Shown here: piece after piece, positions 43,053-50,549 of the stretch
How positions within the stretch are numbered: position 1 is the stretch's first letter
Layout of the letters: every line of letters begins with the position of its first letter
Source: Bradyrhizobium sp. B097
GTDB taxonomy: Bacteria > Pseudomonadota > Alphaproteobacteria > Rhizobiales > Xanthobacteraceae
Assembly (NCBI RefSeq): GCF_038957035.1
Contig: NZ_CP152412.1
Coordinates: forward strand, 6,444,501 to 6,508,500
Length of the DNA: 64,000 nt
Reading direction: 5' to 3'
Program-made: the position numbers and the translations under genes
Notes under the pieces: model-generated
What the model saw: only the letters and a program-made list of their open reading frames with translations
Told to the model about the DNA's origin: nothing
Database searches by the model: none

Positions 43053-44225
43053 TCAGACGCCCAGCGCGGAGCGTCCGGCGGAGACACGGGTGGCATCGTC
43101 TTGCGGGGTATGGACGCGGCCGCACAGAACGTCGCGATAATGCCGCTCCAGGGGATTGGTTCGCGACAGGCCGTGGTTGCTGGTCAGCGACAAGGCATCC
43201 TCCACCACTGCTGCGGCGTTATTGGTCACCGTCAGCTTGATGATGTTAGACTCGATCGCGGACAGCGGGAAGCCGTTATCGAAATCGGCGGCGAAGCTGT
43301 CGATCAGGCGGGCATTGACCGCAAGCCGGGCCTCGATGCCGCCGACGACCTCCTGCATGCGCGGCAGCGTCGCCAGTGGCGCGCCGAGATTGGCGGGCAC
43401 CCGCTCCTTCAGGAACTTGATCAGCCAGTCGCGCGCAGCGCGGGCGATGCCGTCGTAAATCGCGGCGACGAAGATCGCGTGCACGGTCGCCTGGGTGACG
43501 TCAGGAACCTTCCAGTCGTCGGGCCTGCGGACGTCGATCTCATAGTCCAGCGGAAACACCACGTCGTCGAAGATCACGGTGTGGCTGCCGCTGGCGCGCA
43601 GGCCGAGATGATCCCAGGTCTCCTCGATCCGCGTTCCCGGCAGACCGGCGGGAACCAGAAACAAACCGACACGGGTCTCCGGCTCGTCGGTTTTCGCCCA
43701 GACCGAATACCATCTCAGGATCGGCGCACCGGTCGAATAGATCTTGCGGCCGGTCAGCCGCCAGCCGGTTTCGGTGCGCCGCGCCGTGGTCGCCGGCAGG
43801 CCGCCGCGCGCGGGCGAGCCGAGCTCGGGTTCGACACGCAACGCGTTGATCAGCGCCACGCCCTCGACCGTCTCCTTCGCGAGCTTGCGCGCCAGACGGC
43901 CGGGCCAGCGCGTGCTGCGCGCCATCACCAGATGCTGGATGTAATGCATCGACAGCACCAGCGCGGTCGATGGATCGGCCTTGCCGATGATGCCGAGCAC
44001 GCGCGTGGCATCGCGGGCGCCGGCGCCGCCACCGCCAAGCGCCACGGGCACGGTCAGCGCCAGCAGGCCTTCGCGCGACAGGTCAGCGAAATTCTCGAAG
44101 GGAAAGCTGGCGTCGCGATCATGCGCGGGCGCACGCGCGGCAAACACCTCGGCAAGCCGCAACGCGCGCGCGATGTGCTCGGGCCCGTTCGCTTGCGGCA
44201 GCTCCCTCGCCGCGGTCGTCACCAT
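43053..44225 (-). CDS. acyl-CoA-dehydrogenase-fold flavin monooxygenase (SfnB/DszC-like)
   Basis: A 390-residue protein with the acyl-CoA dehydrogenase fold: ALTVPVALGGGGAG near residue 58, GRKIYSTGAP, DHLGLRASGSHTVIFDDVVFP, and a C-terminal NHGLSRTNPLERHYRD. The last block is typical of the sulfur-compound monooxygenase branch (SfnB, DszC) and not of fatty-acid dehydrogenases; the catalytic Glu position of the latter is not evident. Its place between the SsuB-like ATPase (7-base overlap) and the SsuD-like gene supports oxidation of a sulfide, sulfoxide or sulfone before C-S cleavage. Confidence 0.82.
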   Translation of the reverse strand: MVTTAARELPQANGPEHIARALRLAEVFAARAPAHDRDASFPFENFADLSREGLLALTVPVALGGGGAGARDATRVLGIIGKADPSTALVLSMHYIQHLVMARSTRWPGRLARKLAKETVEGVALINALRVEPELGSPARGGLPATTARRTETGWRLTGRKIYSTGAPILRWYSVWAKTDEPETRVGLFLVPAGLPGTRIEETWDHLGLRASGSHTVIFDDVVFPLDYEIDVRRPDDWKVPDVTQATVHAIFVAAIYDGIARAARDWLIKFLKERVPANLGAPLATLPRMQEVVGGIEARLAVNARLIDSFAADFDNGFPLSAIESNIIKLTVTNNAAAVVEDALSLTSNHGLSRTNPLERHYRDVLCGRVHTPQDDATRVSAGRSALGV

Positions 44226-45016
44226 GTCGCCTCCAGTCCGAGCAGGCCGAGGATCTGCTTGCGCAGCTCGGCCAAATAAGGATCGCCGCGATGCCGCGGG
44301 TATGGCCGCCCGACTGCGATATCGGCCGTGATCCGCGCCGGCCGGTCGGAGAGCACGATGACGCGGTTGGCCAGCACCAGCGCCTCCTCGACGTCATGGG
44401 TGACGAGCAGCGTGGTGAAGCCTTTGCGCTGCCACAGCGCCACGAGCTCGGCCTGCATCGCGATCCGCGTCAGCGAGTCGAGCTTGCCGAGCGGCTCGTC
44501 GAGCACCAGGATCTTCGGATCGTTGACCAGCGCGCGCGCCAGCGCCACGCGCTGCGCCATTCCGCCGGAGAGCTGGTGCGGATAGGCATTGCGGAACGAG
44601 GACAGGCCGACCAGCTCGATCACCGCATCGACCCGGTGCCGCTGCGCCTTCAGGACGCCCTGCGCTTCCAGCCCGAGCGCGACATTGTCCCACACCGAGC
44701 GCCAGGGAAACAGCGTCGGGTCCTGGAACACGACGACACGCGACGGATGTGGGCCACTGATGCGGACTTCATCCTCGCGCAGTGCGCCGGTGCGCGGCTT
44801 CTCCAGCCCAGCGACCAGCCGCAGCAGGGTCGACTTGCCGCAGCCGGACGGGCCGAGCAGCGCGACGAACTCGCCGGGTGCGATCGAAAGGTTGACATTG
44901 TCGAGCACCGGAAGCACCGCGCCGTCGATATCGAAGGCGTGGCTGACGCCTTCGATGTCGAGCTCGGCGCCGACGGCGGGATAGGTGATCGCCTCGGCGG
45001 CGGACTGCACTACCAT
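44219..45016 (-). CDS. SsuB/TauB-type ABC importer ATPase
   Basis: A 265-residue ATPase: Walker A GPSGCGKST, Q-loop FQDPTLFPWRSVWDN, signature LSGGMAQR, Walker B ILVLDEPLGKLD, switch THDVEEAL. The W-R motif after the Q-loop and the total length are typical of the nitrate/sulfonate/taurine class. It powers the adjacent permease; overlaps of seven bases on both sides show tight coupling. Confidence 0.92.
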   Translation of the reverse strand: MVVQSAAEAITYPAVGAELDIEGVSHAFDIDGAVLPVLDNVNLSIAPGEFVALLGPSGCGKSTLLRLVAGLEKPRTGALREDEVRISGPHPSRVVVFQDPTLFPWRSVWDNVALGLEAQGVLKAQRHRVDAVIELVGLSSFRNAYPHQLSGGMAQRVALARALVNDPKILVLDEPLGKLDSLTRIAMQAELVALWQRKGFTTLLVTHDVEEALVLANRVIVLSDRPARITADIAVGRPYPRHRGDPYLAELRKQILGLLGLEATW

Positions 45017-46026
45017 TTGACGACACCCTTCTGCCAGACCAGCAGGCGGTCACGGGTCCGGAACAGCAGCGTGATCGCGCCGGAGCAGAGCAGCGACATC
45101 ACGATCAGCGCCGCATACATGTTGGCATAGGCTGCCCAGCCCTGCGCCCATTGCAGATACCAGCCGAGCCCCGCCTTGACGCCGATCATCTCGGCGACCA
45201 CGAGCACCGCAAAAGACGAACCAAGCCCCATGAACAGGCCGACGAACACGTGCGGCAGCGCGGCGGGAATCGCGACCTTCAGCACCAGGAATGACGGCTT
45301 GGCGCCGAGCGTGCGCGCGACGTCGTAATAGGCGGTGCTGACGCTCGCCACGCCCGACCAGGTCAAGACCGTCACCGGGAAGCCGGTGGCAAGCGCGATC
45401 AGGAAGGTCGAGGCGCTCCAGCTCGAGGGAAAGGTGAAGAACGCGATCGGCAGCCAGGCCGTGGCCGGCAGCGGGCCGATGAAGCGCAGCACCGGGTGCA
45501 CCCAGTAGCCGATCTTCTGCGACCAGCCGATCGAGACGCCGGTGATGAAGCCGATCGTCGCGCCGATGATGTAGCCGCCGAGTTGCAGCTTGATCGAGGC
45601 GAACACGCTGTCGAGCAGTTTTGGCAGGTCGTCGGTATAGACCTCCAGGATCGACTGCGGCGGCGGGAAGAACGGCAGCGGCAGCCAGGCGAATTTCGCG
45701 GTGGCGACCTCCCACAGCGTGACGAAGGCGCCGAACGCCACCAGCCAAGGCGCACGCTTGCGCAACGCCTGCCCGGCACTGCCGAGATAATCCGCGCTGA
45801 ACGTACCGAACAGGATGAAGGCCGCGATGACGATCGCGCCGATGCCGAGCGATTCCGTCCGCGACCAGTCGCCGACATCGGGCCAATAGAGGCATGACAG
45901 CCCGAACGCGAGCCAGGCAAAGGTTGCCGCGAGGCCAACGCCATAGCTGCCGGAGAGGTTCGAGAACGTGACCGCGGCGCGCGGCGCAGCCGCGGCCGTC
46001 GTATCAGACACTGAATACGTCGACAT
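45010..46026 (-). CDS. SsuC/TauC-type ABC permease with extra N-terminal spans
   Basis: A 338-residue inner-membrane permease. The C-terminal ~230 residues are a normal SsuC-like core with six spans and the coupling loop DVARTLGAKPSFLVLKVAIPAALPHV. The N-terminal ~100 residues add two or three further hydrophobic segments (ATFAWLAFGLSCLYW; AIVIAAFILFGTF), so it is longer than the ~260-residue norm. The start overlaps the binding-protein gene by 23 bases, more than its neighbours do. Confidence 0.88.
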   Translation of the reverse strand: MSTYSVSDTTAAAAPRAAVTFSNLSGSYGVGLAATFAWLAFGLSCLYWPDVGDWSRTESLGIGAIVIAAFILFGTFSADYLGSAGQALRKRAPWLVAFGAFVTLWEVATAKFAWLPLPFFPPPQSILEVYTDDLPKLLDSVFASIKLQLGGYIIGATIGFITGVSIGWSQKIGYWVHPVLRFIGPLPATAWLPIAFFTFPSSWSASTFLIALATGFPVTVLTWSGVASVSTAYYDVARTLGAKPSFLVLKVAIPAALPHVFVGLFMGLGSSFAVLVVAEMIGVKAGLGWYLQWAQGWAAYANMYAALIVMSLLCSGAITLLFRTRDRLLVWQKGVVKW

Positions 46027-47098
46027 AGATCCGCTCCGCGAATTTGGCCGTGTCGGTGCTCTGCTTGAACACCTGCACCGATTTCAGGTCGTCGGCGTAG
46101 CCCTTGAGCTCGCGCTTCAGCGCTTCGCCGGTGGGGTGATGGTGATGGGTGTGGTACCGCGCCATCGCCTCGAGATCGGCGAGGCTCGCCGCCTTCGGCG
46201 CGTAGGGCTGGAACGACTTCGCCGCCTTGTCCGGATTCTGCGAGGTGAACATCGCGGCATCGAGCAGCGCCTGGGTGATGGCGCGCGCGACGTGAGGCTC
46301 TTCCCGTACCAAACTGCCGCGCAGGCCGACGATGCAGCAGCTCTTGTCGCGGTATTCGCCGTCGAGATTGGAGGCGACCTCCTTGTACTGCGCATCCTTC
46401 AGCCAGAGATAGGCCAGCGGATCCGACGACAGGAAGGCCTGCACCTCGCCCTTCTCGACCGCAACGTTCAGGAGATTGCCGGGATAGGCGCGCCAGTCGA
46501 CGTCCTTGACTGGGTCGATGCCGAGCTTGGAGAGCTGGATCGAGAAGAAGTTCTTGTCGGGACCTGCGAGATCGCCGACCGCGACGATCTTGCCCTTGAG
46601 ATCGGCGAGCTTGCCGACGCCGGAATTGGTGCGGGTCAAGACGCGCATGCAGCCGCCATGGGTGCCGGCGGCGATCTTGACGTCGAACCCCTGCTCCAAG
46701 GGCTTGAGCCAGCGCAGCGCCATGCCGAGCCCGGCGTCGCTCTTGCCGGTGGCAATCGCCTCCAGCAGCTGGTCGGTCGAACCTGAATAGTTGACAAGCT
46801 CGACGTCGAGATTCTGCTTCTGGAAGAAACCGTGGTCGATGGCGACCGGCAGCGGCGCGAGGCAGACCGCGCCGGCGTTCCAGGACAGTTTCAGCTTGCG
46901 CGGGCTGCCTGCCAGCGGCGGCGCATCGGAGGCGGTCTTGCAGATCGGGAACTCAGAGAAGTCGATCGCCGATGCGACCGGGCGCGGCGCGAAGGCCTGC
47001 GCGCTATAGCCGCCGATCGGCGCGGCAAAGGCTGCGGCGGCGCCCGCGCGCAGCAAGGTGCGGCGATCCATCACCGTCTTCTTGTTATCCGTCGACAT
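46004..47098 (-). CDS. ABC binding protein, nitrate/sulfonate/taurine class, Tat-type signal
   Basis: A 364-residue protein with a twin-arginine-like signal (MDRRTLLRAGAAAAFAAP). The mature part begins with LKLSWNAGAVCLAPLPVAIDHGFF and has the class-typical GSTDQLLEAIATGKSDAGLGM. Unusual: a His cluster YHTHHHHPTG near residue 320 that may bind a metal. First gene of the six-gene organosulfur operon. Of three adjacent candidate starts (GTG, ATG, ATG) the last has the best spacing, five bases, from AGGAG. Confidence 0.87.
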   Translation of the reverse strand: MSTDNKKTVMDRRTLLRAGAAAAFAAPIGGYSAQAFAPRPVASAIDFSEFPICKTASDAPPLAGSPRKLKLSWNAGAVCLAPLPVAIDHGFFQKQNLDVELVNYSGSTDQLLEAIATGKSDAGLGMALRWLKPLEQGFDVKIAAGTHGGCMRVLTRTNSGVGKLADLKGKIVAVGDLAGPDKNFFSIQLSKLGIDPVKDVDWRAYPGNLLNVAVEKGEVQAFLSSDPLAYLWLKDAQYKEVASNLDGEYRDKSCCIVGLRGSLVREEPHVARAITQALLDAAMFTSQNPDKAAKSFQPYAPKAASLADLEAMARYHTHHHHPTGEALKRELKGYADDLKSVQVFKQSTDTAKFAERIYVDVFSV

Positions 47099-47230
47099 CA
47101 TCACTCCTGCATTTCGGCAAGGCTCCGCCCCGCGCGCAAAACGTCTCCGTCTGCACGCCCCGTCGTTCGAAGCTCATGGTTTAGAAAAAGCGGATTTCTC
47201 CGGCGCTATTGCCCTCAAAGCAACGCGCAA

Positions 47231-47281
47231 ATGATGCGGCGCGACAAGTTCACCGTCAATGAAATGGAATTTCGAATGTAG
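47231..47281 (+). other. possible 16-codon leader peptide ORF
   Basis: ATG to TAG, reading MMRRDKFTVNEMEFRM. It points toward the SsuA-like gene at 47567. Its core FxVNExE recurs in a mirrored 12-codon ORF on the other strand. There is no strong Shine-Dalgarno. Equally well explained as one arm of a DNA-level inverted repeat. Confidence 0.3.
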
Positions 47282-47470
47282 TCGGCGCCGCAGCTGAACT
47301 CTCCACGATCGCAGCGCGCGACGATGAAAGGATTTTCGCTGCCGTCGCGGCGCAGACGTGCGACAGCACGGCATCGATTGCACCAAATTTGAGCGAAACA
47401 TCGCCGCTTGCGCGATGTCTTCTACGCACAGGGGCTCGGTGAGATCATCCTTGCTGCGCGCGGGCTGATT

Positions 47471-47509
47471 TCAGTTTTCCGTTTCGTTGACGGCGAACGG
47501 CTTGCTCAT
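47471..47509 (-). other. possible 12-codon leader peptide ORF
   Basis: ATG to TGA, reading MSKPFAVNETEN, oriented toward the binding-protein gene that starts at 47098. It shares FxVNExE with the plus-strand mini-ORF. No strong Shine-Dalgarno. It may instead be a regulator site copied in inverted orientation. Confidence 0.3.
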
Positions 47510-47566
47510 AGACTTGGTCGAACGCTGCCGCGCTTCCCGACGAGCAGCGAATGAATCAGAAAGAAA

Positions 47567-48559
47567 ATGCATATGCGCAAACTGACCCGCTCGGGTTCTC
47601 CCTATACCTTCACGCGTCGCACCGCGGCCGTGCTGATCACGGCCGTGATCACGCTGTCGACATCGGCAGCGGCTTTCGCCGCCGATGCGATCGTGCTGCG
47701 CGTCGGCGACCAGAAGGGCGGCAACCGCTCGCTGCTCGAGATCTCCGGCCTCGCCAAGGACCTGCCCTACAAGATCGAATGGTCGGAATTTCCGGCCGCA
47801 GCGCCGATCCTGGAGGCGATCAATGCCGGCGCGCTCGATGTCGGCTACACCGGCGACCTGTCCTTCCTCACGGTCTATGCGTCGGGCGCGCCGATCAAGG
47901 CGATCGGCGGCACACGTTCCGACGCGCGGACCCAGGCAATCCTGGTGCGCGGGGATTCGCCGATCAAGACGGCGGCCGATCTGAAGGGCAAGCGCCTCGC
48001 CGGCACGCGGGGCGGCTGGGGCCAGTTCCTGATCAATGCGACATTGGAAAAAGCCGGCAGCAGGATCGAGGACGCGACCTTCGCCCCGCTCGGCCCGGTC
48101 GACGCCAAGATCGCGCTGCTCGCCGGCTCGATCGACGCCTGGGCGGTGTGGGAGCCGTACATCTCCTACGCCAAGCTGAAGGACAATGCGCGCGTCGTCG
48201 CCGATGGCGAGGGCTTGACGCCGACCATCACCTTCATCGTCGCCTCCGACAACGCGATCGCGACCAAGCGCGCCGCGGTGCAGGATCTGGTGCAGCGGTT
48301 GAACAAGGCGCGGCTGTGGTCGCTCGACCATCTCGCGGAGTATGCCAAGAACACGGCCGAGCTGACCAAGCTGCCGGAAGACGTGCTGCTCGCCGCCTAC
48401 ACCGCGCAGAAGACGAGCCCGATCGCGATCGACGAGGCCGTGGTGAAGGAGGTGCAGGCCGCCTCCGACCGCGCCACGCGCTACGGCATCCTCGGCAAGA
48501 CGCTGGACGTCGGCAAGGCCGTCGACCGCAGTTTTACGGCGAGCGCGAGCTTGAACTAG
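47567..48559 (+). CDS. SsuA-like sulfonate ABC binding protein (divergent paralogue)
   Basis: A 330-residue periplasmic protein with a long basic n-region and Sec-type core (cleavage near AAAFAAD), then LRVGDQKGGN, PYKIEWSEF, AAPILEAINAGALDVGYTGD and AWAVWEPYI. Paralogue of the protein at 40987-41928. It stands alone on the plus strand with no permease or ATPase after it, so it probably uses the divergent operon's SsuB/SsuC pair. ATG at 47567 or 47573; not resolved. Confidence 0.88.
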   Translation: MHMRKLTRSGSPYTFTRRTAAVLITAVITLSTSAAAFAADAIVLRVGDQKGGNRSLLEISGLAKDLPYKIEWSEFPAAAPILEAINAGALDVGYTGDLSFLTVYASGAPIKAIGGTRSDARTQAILVRGDSPIKTAADLKGKRLAGTRGGWGQFLINATLEKAGSRIEDATFAPLGPVDAKIALLAGSIDAWAVWEPYISYAKLKDNARVVADGEGLTPTITFIVASDNAIATKRAAVQDLVQRLNKARLWSLDHLAEYAKNTAELTKLPEDVLLAAYTAQKTSPIAIDEAVVKEVQAASDRATRYGILGKTLDVGKAVDRSFTASASLN

Positions 48560-48571
48560 CAGTGCTCTTCC

Positions 48572-48692
48572 ACCTCCCCTTGAAAAGGGGAGGTCGGTTT
48601 GCGCGCAAGCGCAAATCGGGTGGGGATCCTGCCTCCGCAGACGCCGGCGTCCGCGGAGAGCAACCCCCGCCCTCCCCCTTTCAGGGGGAGGG
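48572..48692. repeat. CTCCCC-type palindromic repeat, copy 4
   Basis: Left hairpin CACCTCCCCTTGAAAAGGGGAGG (CCTCCCC / GGGGAGG), right hairpin CCTCCCCC / GGGGGAGG, with GCGGAGG-type sequence between. Directly after the binding-protein gene, where it could act as a 3' hairpin. Confidence 0.78.
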
Positions 48693-48870
48693 CGACAGAC
48701 GGCGGTGCTCGCCTCACGGGATGCGTGCCGCGCACCACAATGGAGACATCCGATGTCCGGCCCGCTCCATCTAGCACTGATTGTCACAGCACACCTGCTC
48801 TGCATGACCTTGTTGGTCGCGCTGTCGGTTTGATAGCGTTCTCTCAGGGCGAGCCCCAGGGAGAACAACA

Positions 48871-49650
48871 ATGAACCTATCCATGAAAGACCGCGTCGCG
48901 GTGGTCACCGGCGGCAGCAAGGGCATCGGGATCGCGGTGGCGCGGCGGTTTGCGGAATCCGGCGCCAAGGTCGCGATCCTCGCCCGCGGCGCGGCCGACC
49001 TCGCGGCGGCGCGCGAGGCGCTCGCCAGGGACGGCCTCGTGGTGCGCGACTACGTCTGCGACGTCGCGAAGGCCGCCGACATCGCCAAGGCCCACGACCA
49101 GATCGTCGCGGATCTCGGCAAGATCGACGTGCTGGTCAACAACGCGGGCACCGCGCGCACGCTGGCCTTCGAGAACATCAGCGACGAGGCCTGGCAGGAG
49201 GACCTCGACCTGAAACTGTTCGCCGCGATCCGCTTCAGCCGGCTGGTGTGGCCGGGCATGAAGCAGCGCAAATGGGGCCGCATTATCAACGTGCTCAACA
49301 CCTTTGCGAAGGCGCCGGCCGGCAATTCCGCGCCGACCTCGGTGTCGCGCGCCGCCGGCATGGCGCTGACCAAGGTGATGGCCAATGAAGGCGGCGAGCA
49401 CAACATCCTGGTGAATGCGCTCCTGGTCGGCCTGATCATGAGCGATCAATGGGTCAAGCGGCACGCGGCCCAGGCGCCGAACACGGATTTCGGGGAATTC
49501 GCCAAAGGCCTTGCCAAGGGCACGCCGCTCGGCCGCATCGGCACGGCGGAGGAGTTCGCGAACCTCGCCTGCTTCCTGGCCTCGGAGCAAGGCTCCTACA
49601 TCACCGGGACCGCCATCAATGTCGATGGTGGCCGGTCGCCGGTGGTCTAG
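48871..49650 (+). CDS. SDR-fold protein lacking the catalytic tetrad
   Basis: A 259-residue short-chain dehydrogenase/reductase-fold protein. The NAD(P)-binding motif TGGSKGIG (13-20) and NNAG (90-93) are intact, and the C-terminal GTAINVDGG is normal. An ungapped comparison with FabG-type enzymes shows all four catalytic residues replaced: Asn to Lys115, Ser to Asn143, Tyr to Thr156, Lys to Arg160. It therefore probably binds a nucleotide but does not do standard SDR chemistry, or uses other residues. GGGAG Shine-Dalgarno; monocistronic. Confidence 0.85.
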   Translation: MNLSMKDRVAVVTGGSKGIGIAVARRFAESGAKVAILARGAADLAAAREALARDGLVVRDYVCDVAKAADIAKAHDQIVADLGKIDVLVNNAGTARTLAFENISDEAWQEDLDLKLFAAIRFSRLVWPGMKQRKWGRIINVLNTFAKAPAGNSAPTSVSRAAGMALTKVMANEGGEHNILVNALLVGLIMSDQWVKRHAAQAPNTDFGEFAKGLAKGTPLGRIGTAEEFANLACFLASEQGSYITGTAINVDGGRSPVV

Positions 49651-49702
49651 AGCCCCGGTCCCGGTTCAACCGGGCCGGAGCTCGAGACTTTGCATTGGCG
49701 CG

Positions 49703-49748
49703 TTTTCTTCACGCGAACCGGTGTCCACTGCGCTCGAAAACGCTCAAG
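49703..49748. repeat. ACCGGTGTCCACT dispersed element, copy 1
   Basis: It carries CGCGAACCGGTGTCCACT followed by CGAAAACGCT; a shorter copy lies at 52331-52360. A common dispersed intergenic element in Bradyrhizobium-like genomes, related in its ACCGGT core to the element at 19881. Confidence 0.65.
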
Positions 49749-49778
49749 CGGGCAACCAACGGCAGGAAGCGACGGCTC

Positions 49779-49810
49779 AAAAGCAAAAGGCCTCCGTCAC
49801 CGGAGGCCTT
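49779..49810 (-). terminator. intrinsic terminator of the HU gene
   Basis: A perfect 10-base stem, AAGGCCTCCG / CGGAGGCCTT, with a 4-base loop begins seven bases after the HU stop. On the minus strand it is followed by TTTTGCTTTT. The clearest intrinsic terminator in the window. The plus-strand T-run (TTCTATTCTT) is weaker, so use by the SDR transcript is less certain. Confidence 0.8.
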
Positions 49811-49816
49811 CTATTC

Positions 49817-50116
49817 TTAAACCGCGTCCTTGGCGGCCTTCACCGGCCGTGCGCGGACGATCTTCCGGGCCGGCTTGGCCTTGAACATCATCTCTTCGCC
49901 GGTGAAGGGGTTGGTGCCCTTGCGCGCCTTGGTCGCCGGCTTCTTGACCACAACGAACTTGGCGAAGCCGGGGACGAGGAACACCCCGGCCTTCTTCAGC
50001 TCCTTGTGGCCGACATCGACGAGCGAGTCCAAAACGTTCTTGACGTCGCGCTTGGAGAGTTCGGTGGTGGTCGCGATCTTCTCGATCACTTGCGACTTCG
50101 ACAGTTGGGTAGCCAT
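49817..50116 (-). CDS. HU/IHF-family DNA-binding protein
   Basis: A 99-residue nucleoid protein: an N-terminal helical body (SKSQVIEKIATTTELSKRDVKNVLDSL, here in one HU-like block split at Lys21), the DNA-binding arm KPATKARKGTNPFTGEEMMFKAKPA with the conserved GxNPxTG turn, and a basic Ala-rich tail. It bends DNA as a dimer. Own promoter region and terminator, so monocistronic. Confidence 0.93.
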   Translation of the reverse strand: MATQLSKSQVIEKIATTTELSKRDVKNVLDSLVDVGHKELKKAGVFLVPGFAKFVVVKKPATKARKGTNPFTGEEMMFKAKPARKIVRARPVKAAKDAV

Positions 50117-50549
50117 GGTTGCTCCATTGATTCTGGAGTGGGCACGATATGGCGGAAAACGCCGAGAAAAACAGTGTTTTCTGCACTCACCACAGCAATA
50201 TCGCTGTGGACAGCCCCCGAATCAGGGTTTTTTCCAGTGTTTTTTCCGGTCAAGTCGCTTCCGACCCCTAAAATTACAGCGTTTGCGCGGCTTCGGGGCT
50301 CCCGAAGCCGGCCAGAAAGAGAATCACTCGACGCATCGCGCGCCGCCTGTGTGCGACAATGTTGCCCGCAATTCGGGTTGCGATGCGCTGCGGCGCGCCA
50401 CTTCAGGTTTCGGAAACGATCCTCCAAAAGGCCGAGGCATTAGAAAATGACTCGGGTTCCCATTCCATCGTAACATCGCAAACGGGCGCCACGGCCGATC
50501 GGCTGGCCGCCCGATGCAAGCCTTTATGTATGTTCCGGAGACCCCGCGT
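50117..50549. other. 433-base divergent intergenic stretch
   Basis: Between the HU gene and the second peptide-type ABC operon. It contains an inverted repeat (CCACAGC / GCTGTGG, 50190-50209), T-rich direct repeats GTTTTTTCC-AGT-GTTTTTTCC near 50228-50248, and no supportable gene. Confidence 0.55.
50190..50209. promoter_or_regulatory. 7-base inverted repeat upstream of the HU gene
   Basis: CCACAGC-AATATC-GCTGTGG, a perfect dyad about 75-95 bases upstream of the HU start codon. It is placed where a dimeric regulator or a -35 region might lie; no regulator is identified. Confidence 0.4.

Larger units (their letters stand above)
47105..47566. promoter_or_regulatory. divergent control region of the organosulfur genes
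   Basis: A 462-base gap between two oppositely oriented binding-protein genes. It is large for this genome and holds a 22-base element twice in inverted orientation (47248-47269 and 47477-47498, 19 of 22 bases matching; all three differences are transitions). Otherwise no gene longer than 20 codons is supportable. Confidence 0.6.

Noticed and set aside
47174..47401. 75-codon minus-strand frame in the sulfur spacer
   Set aside because: Arg/Ser-rich, no Shine-Dalgarno, and it covers the mirrored element; not protein-like.
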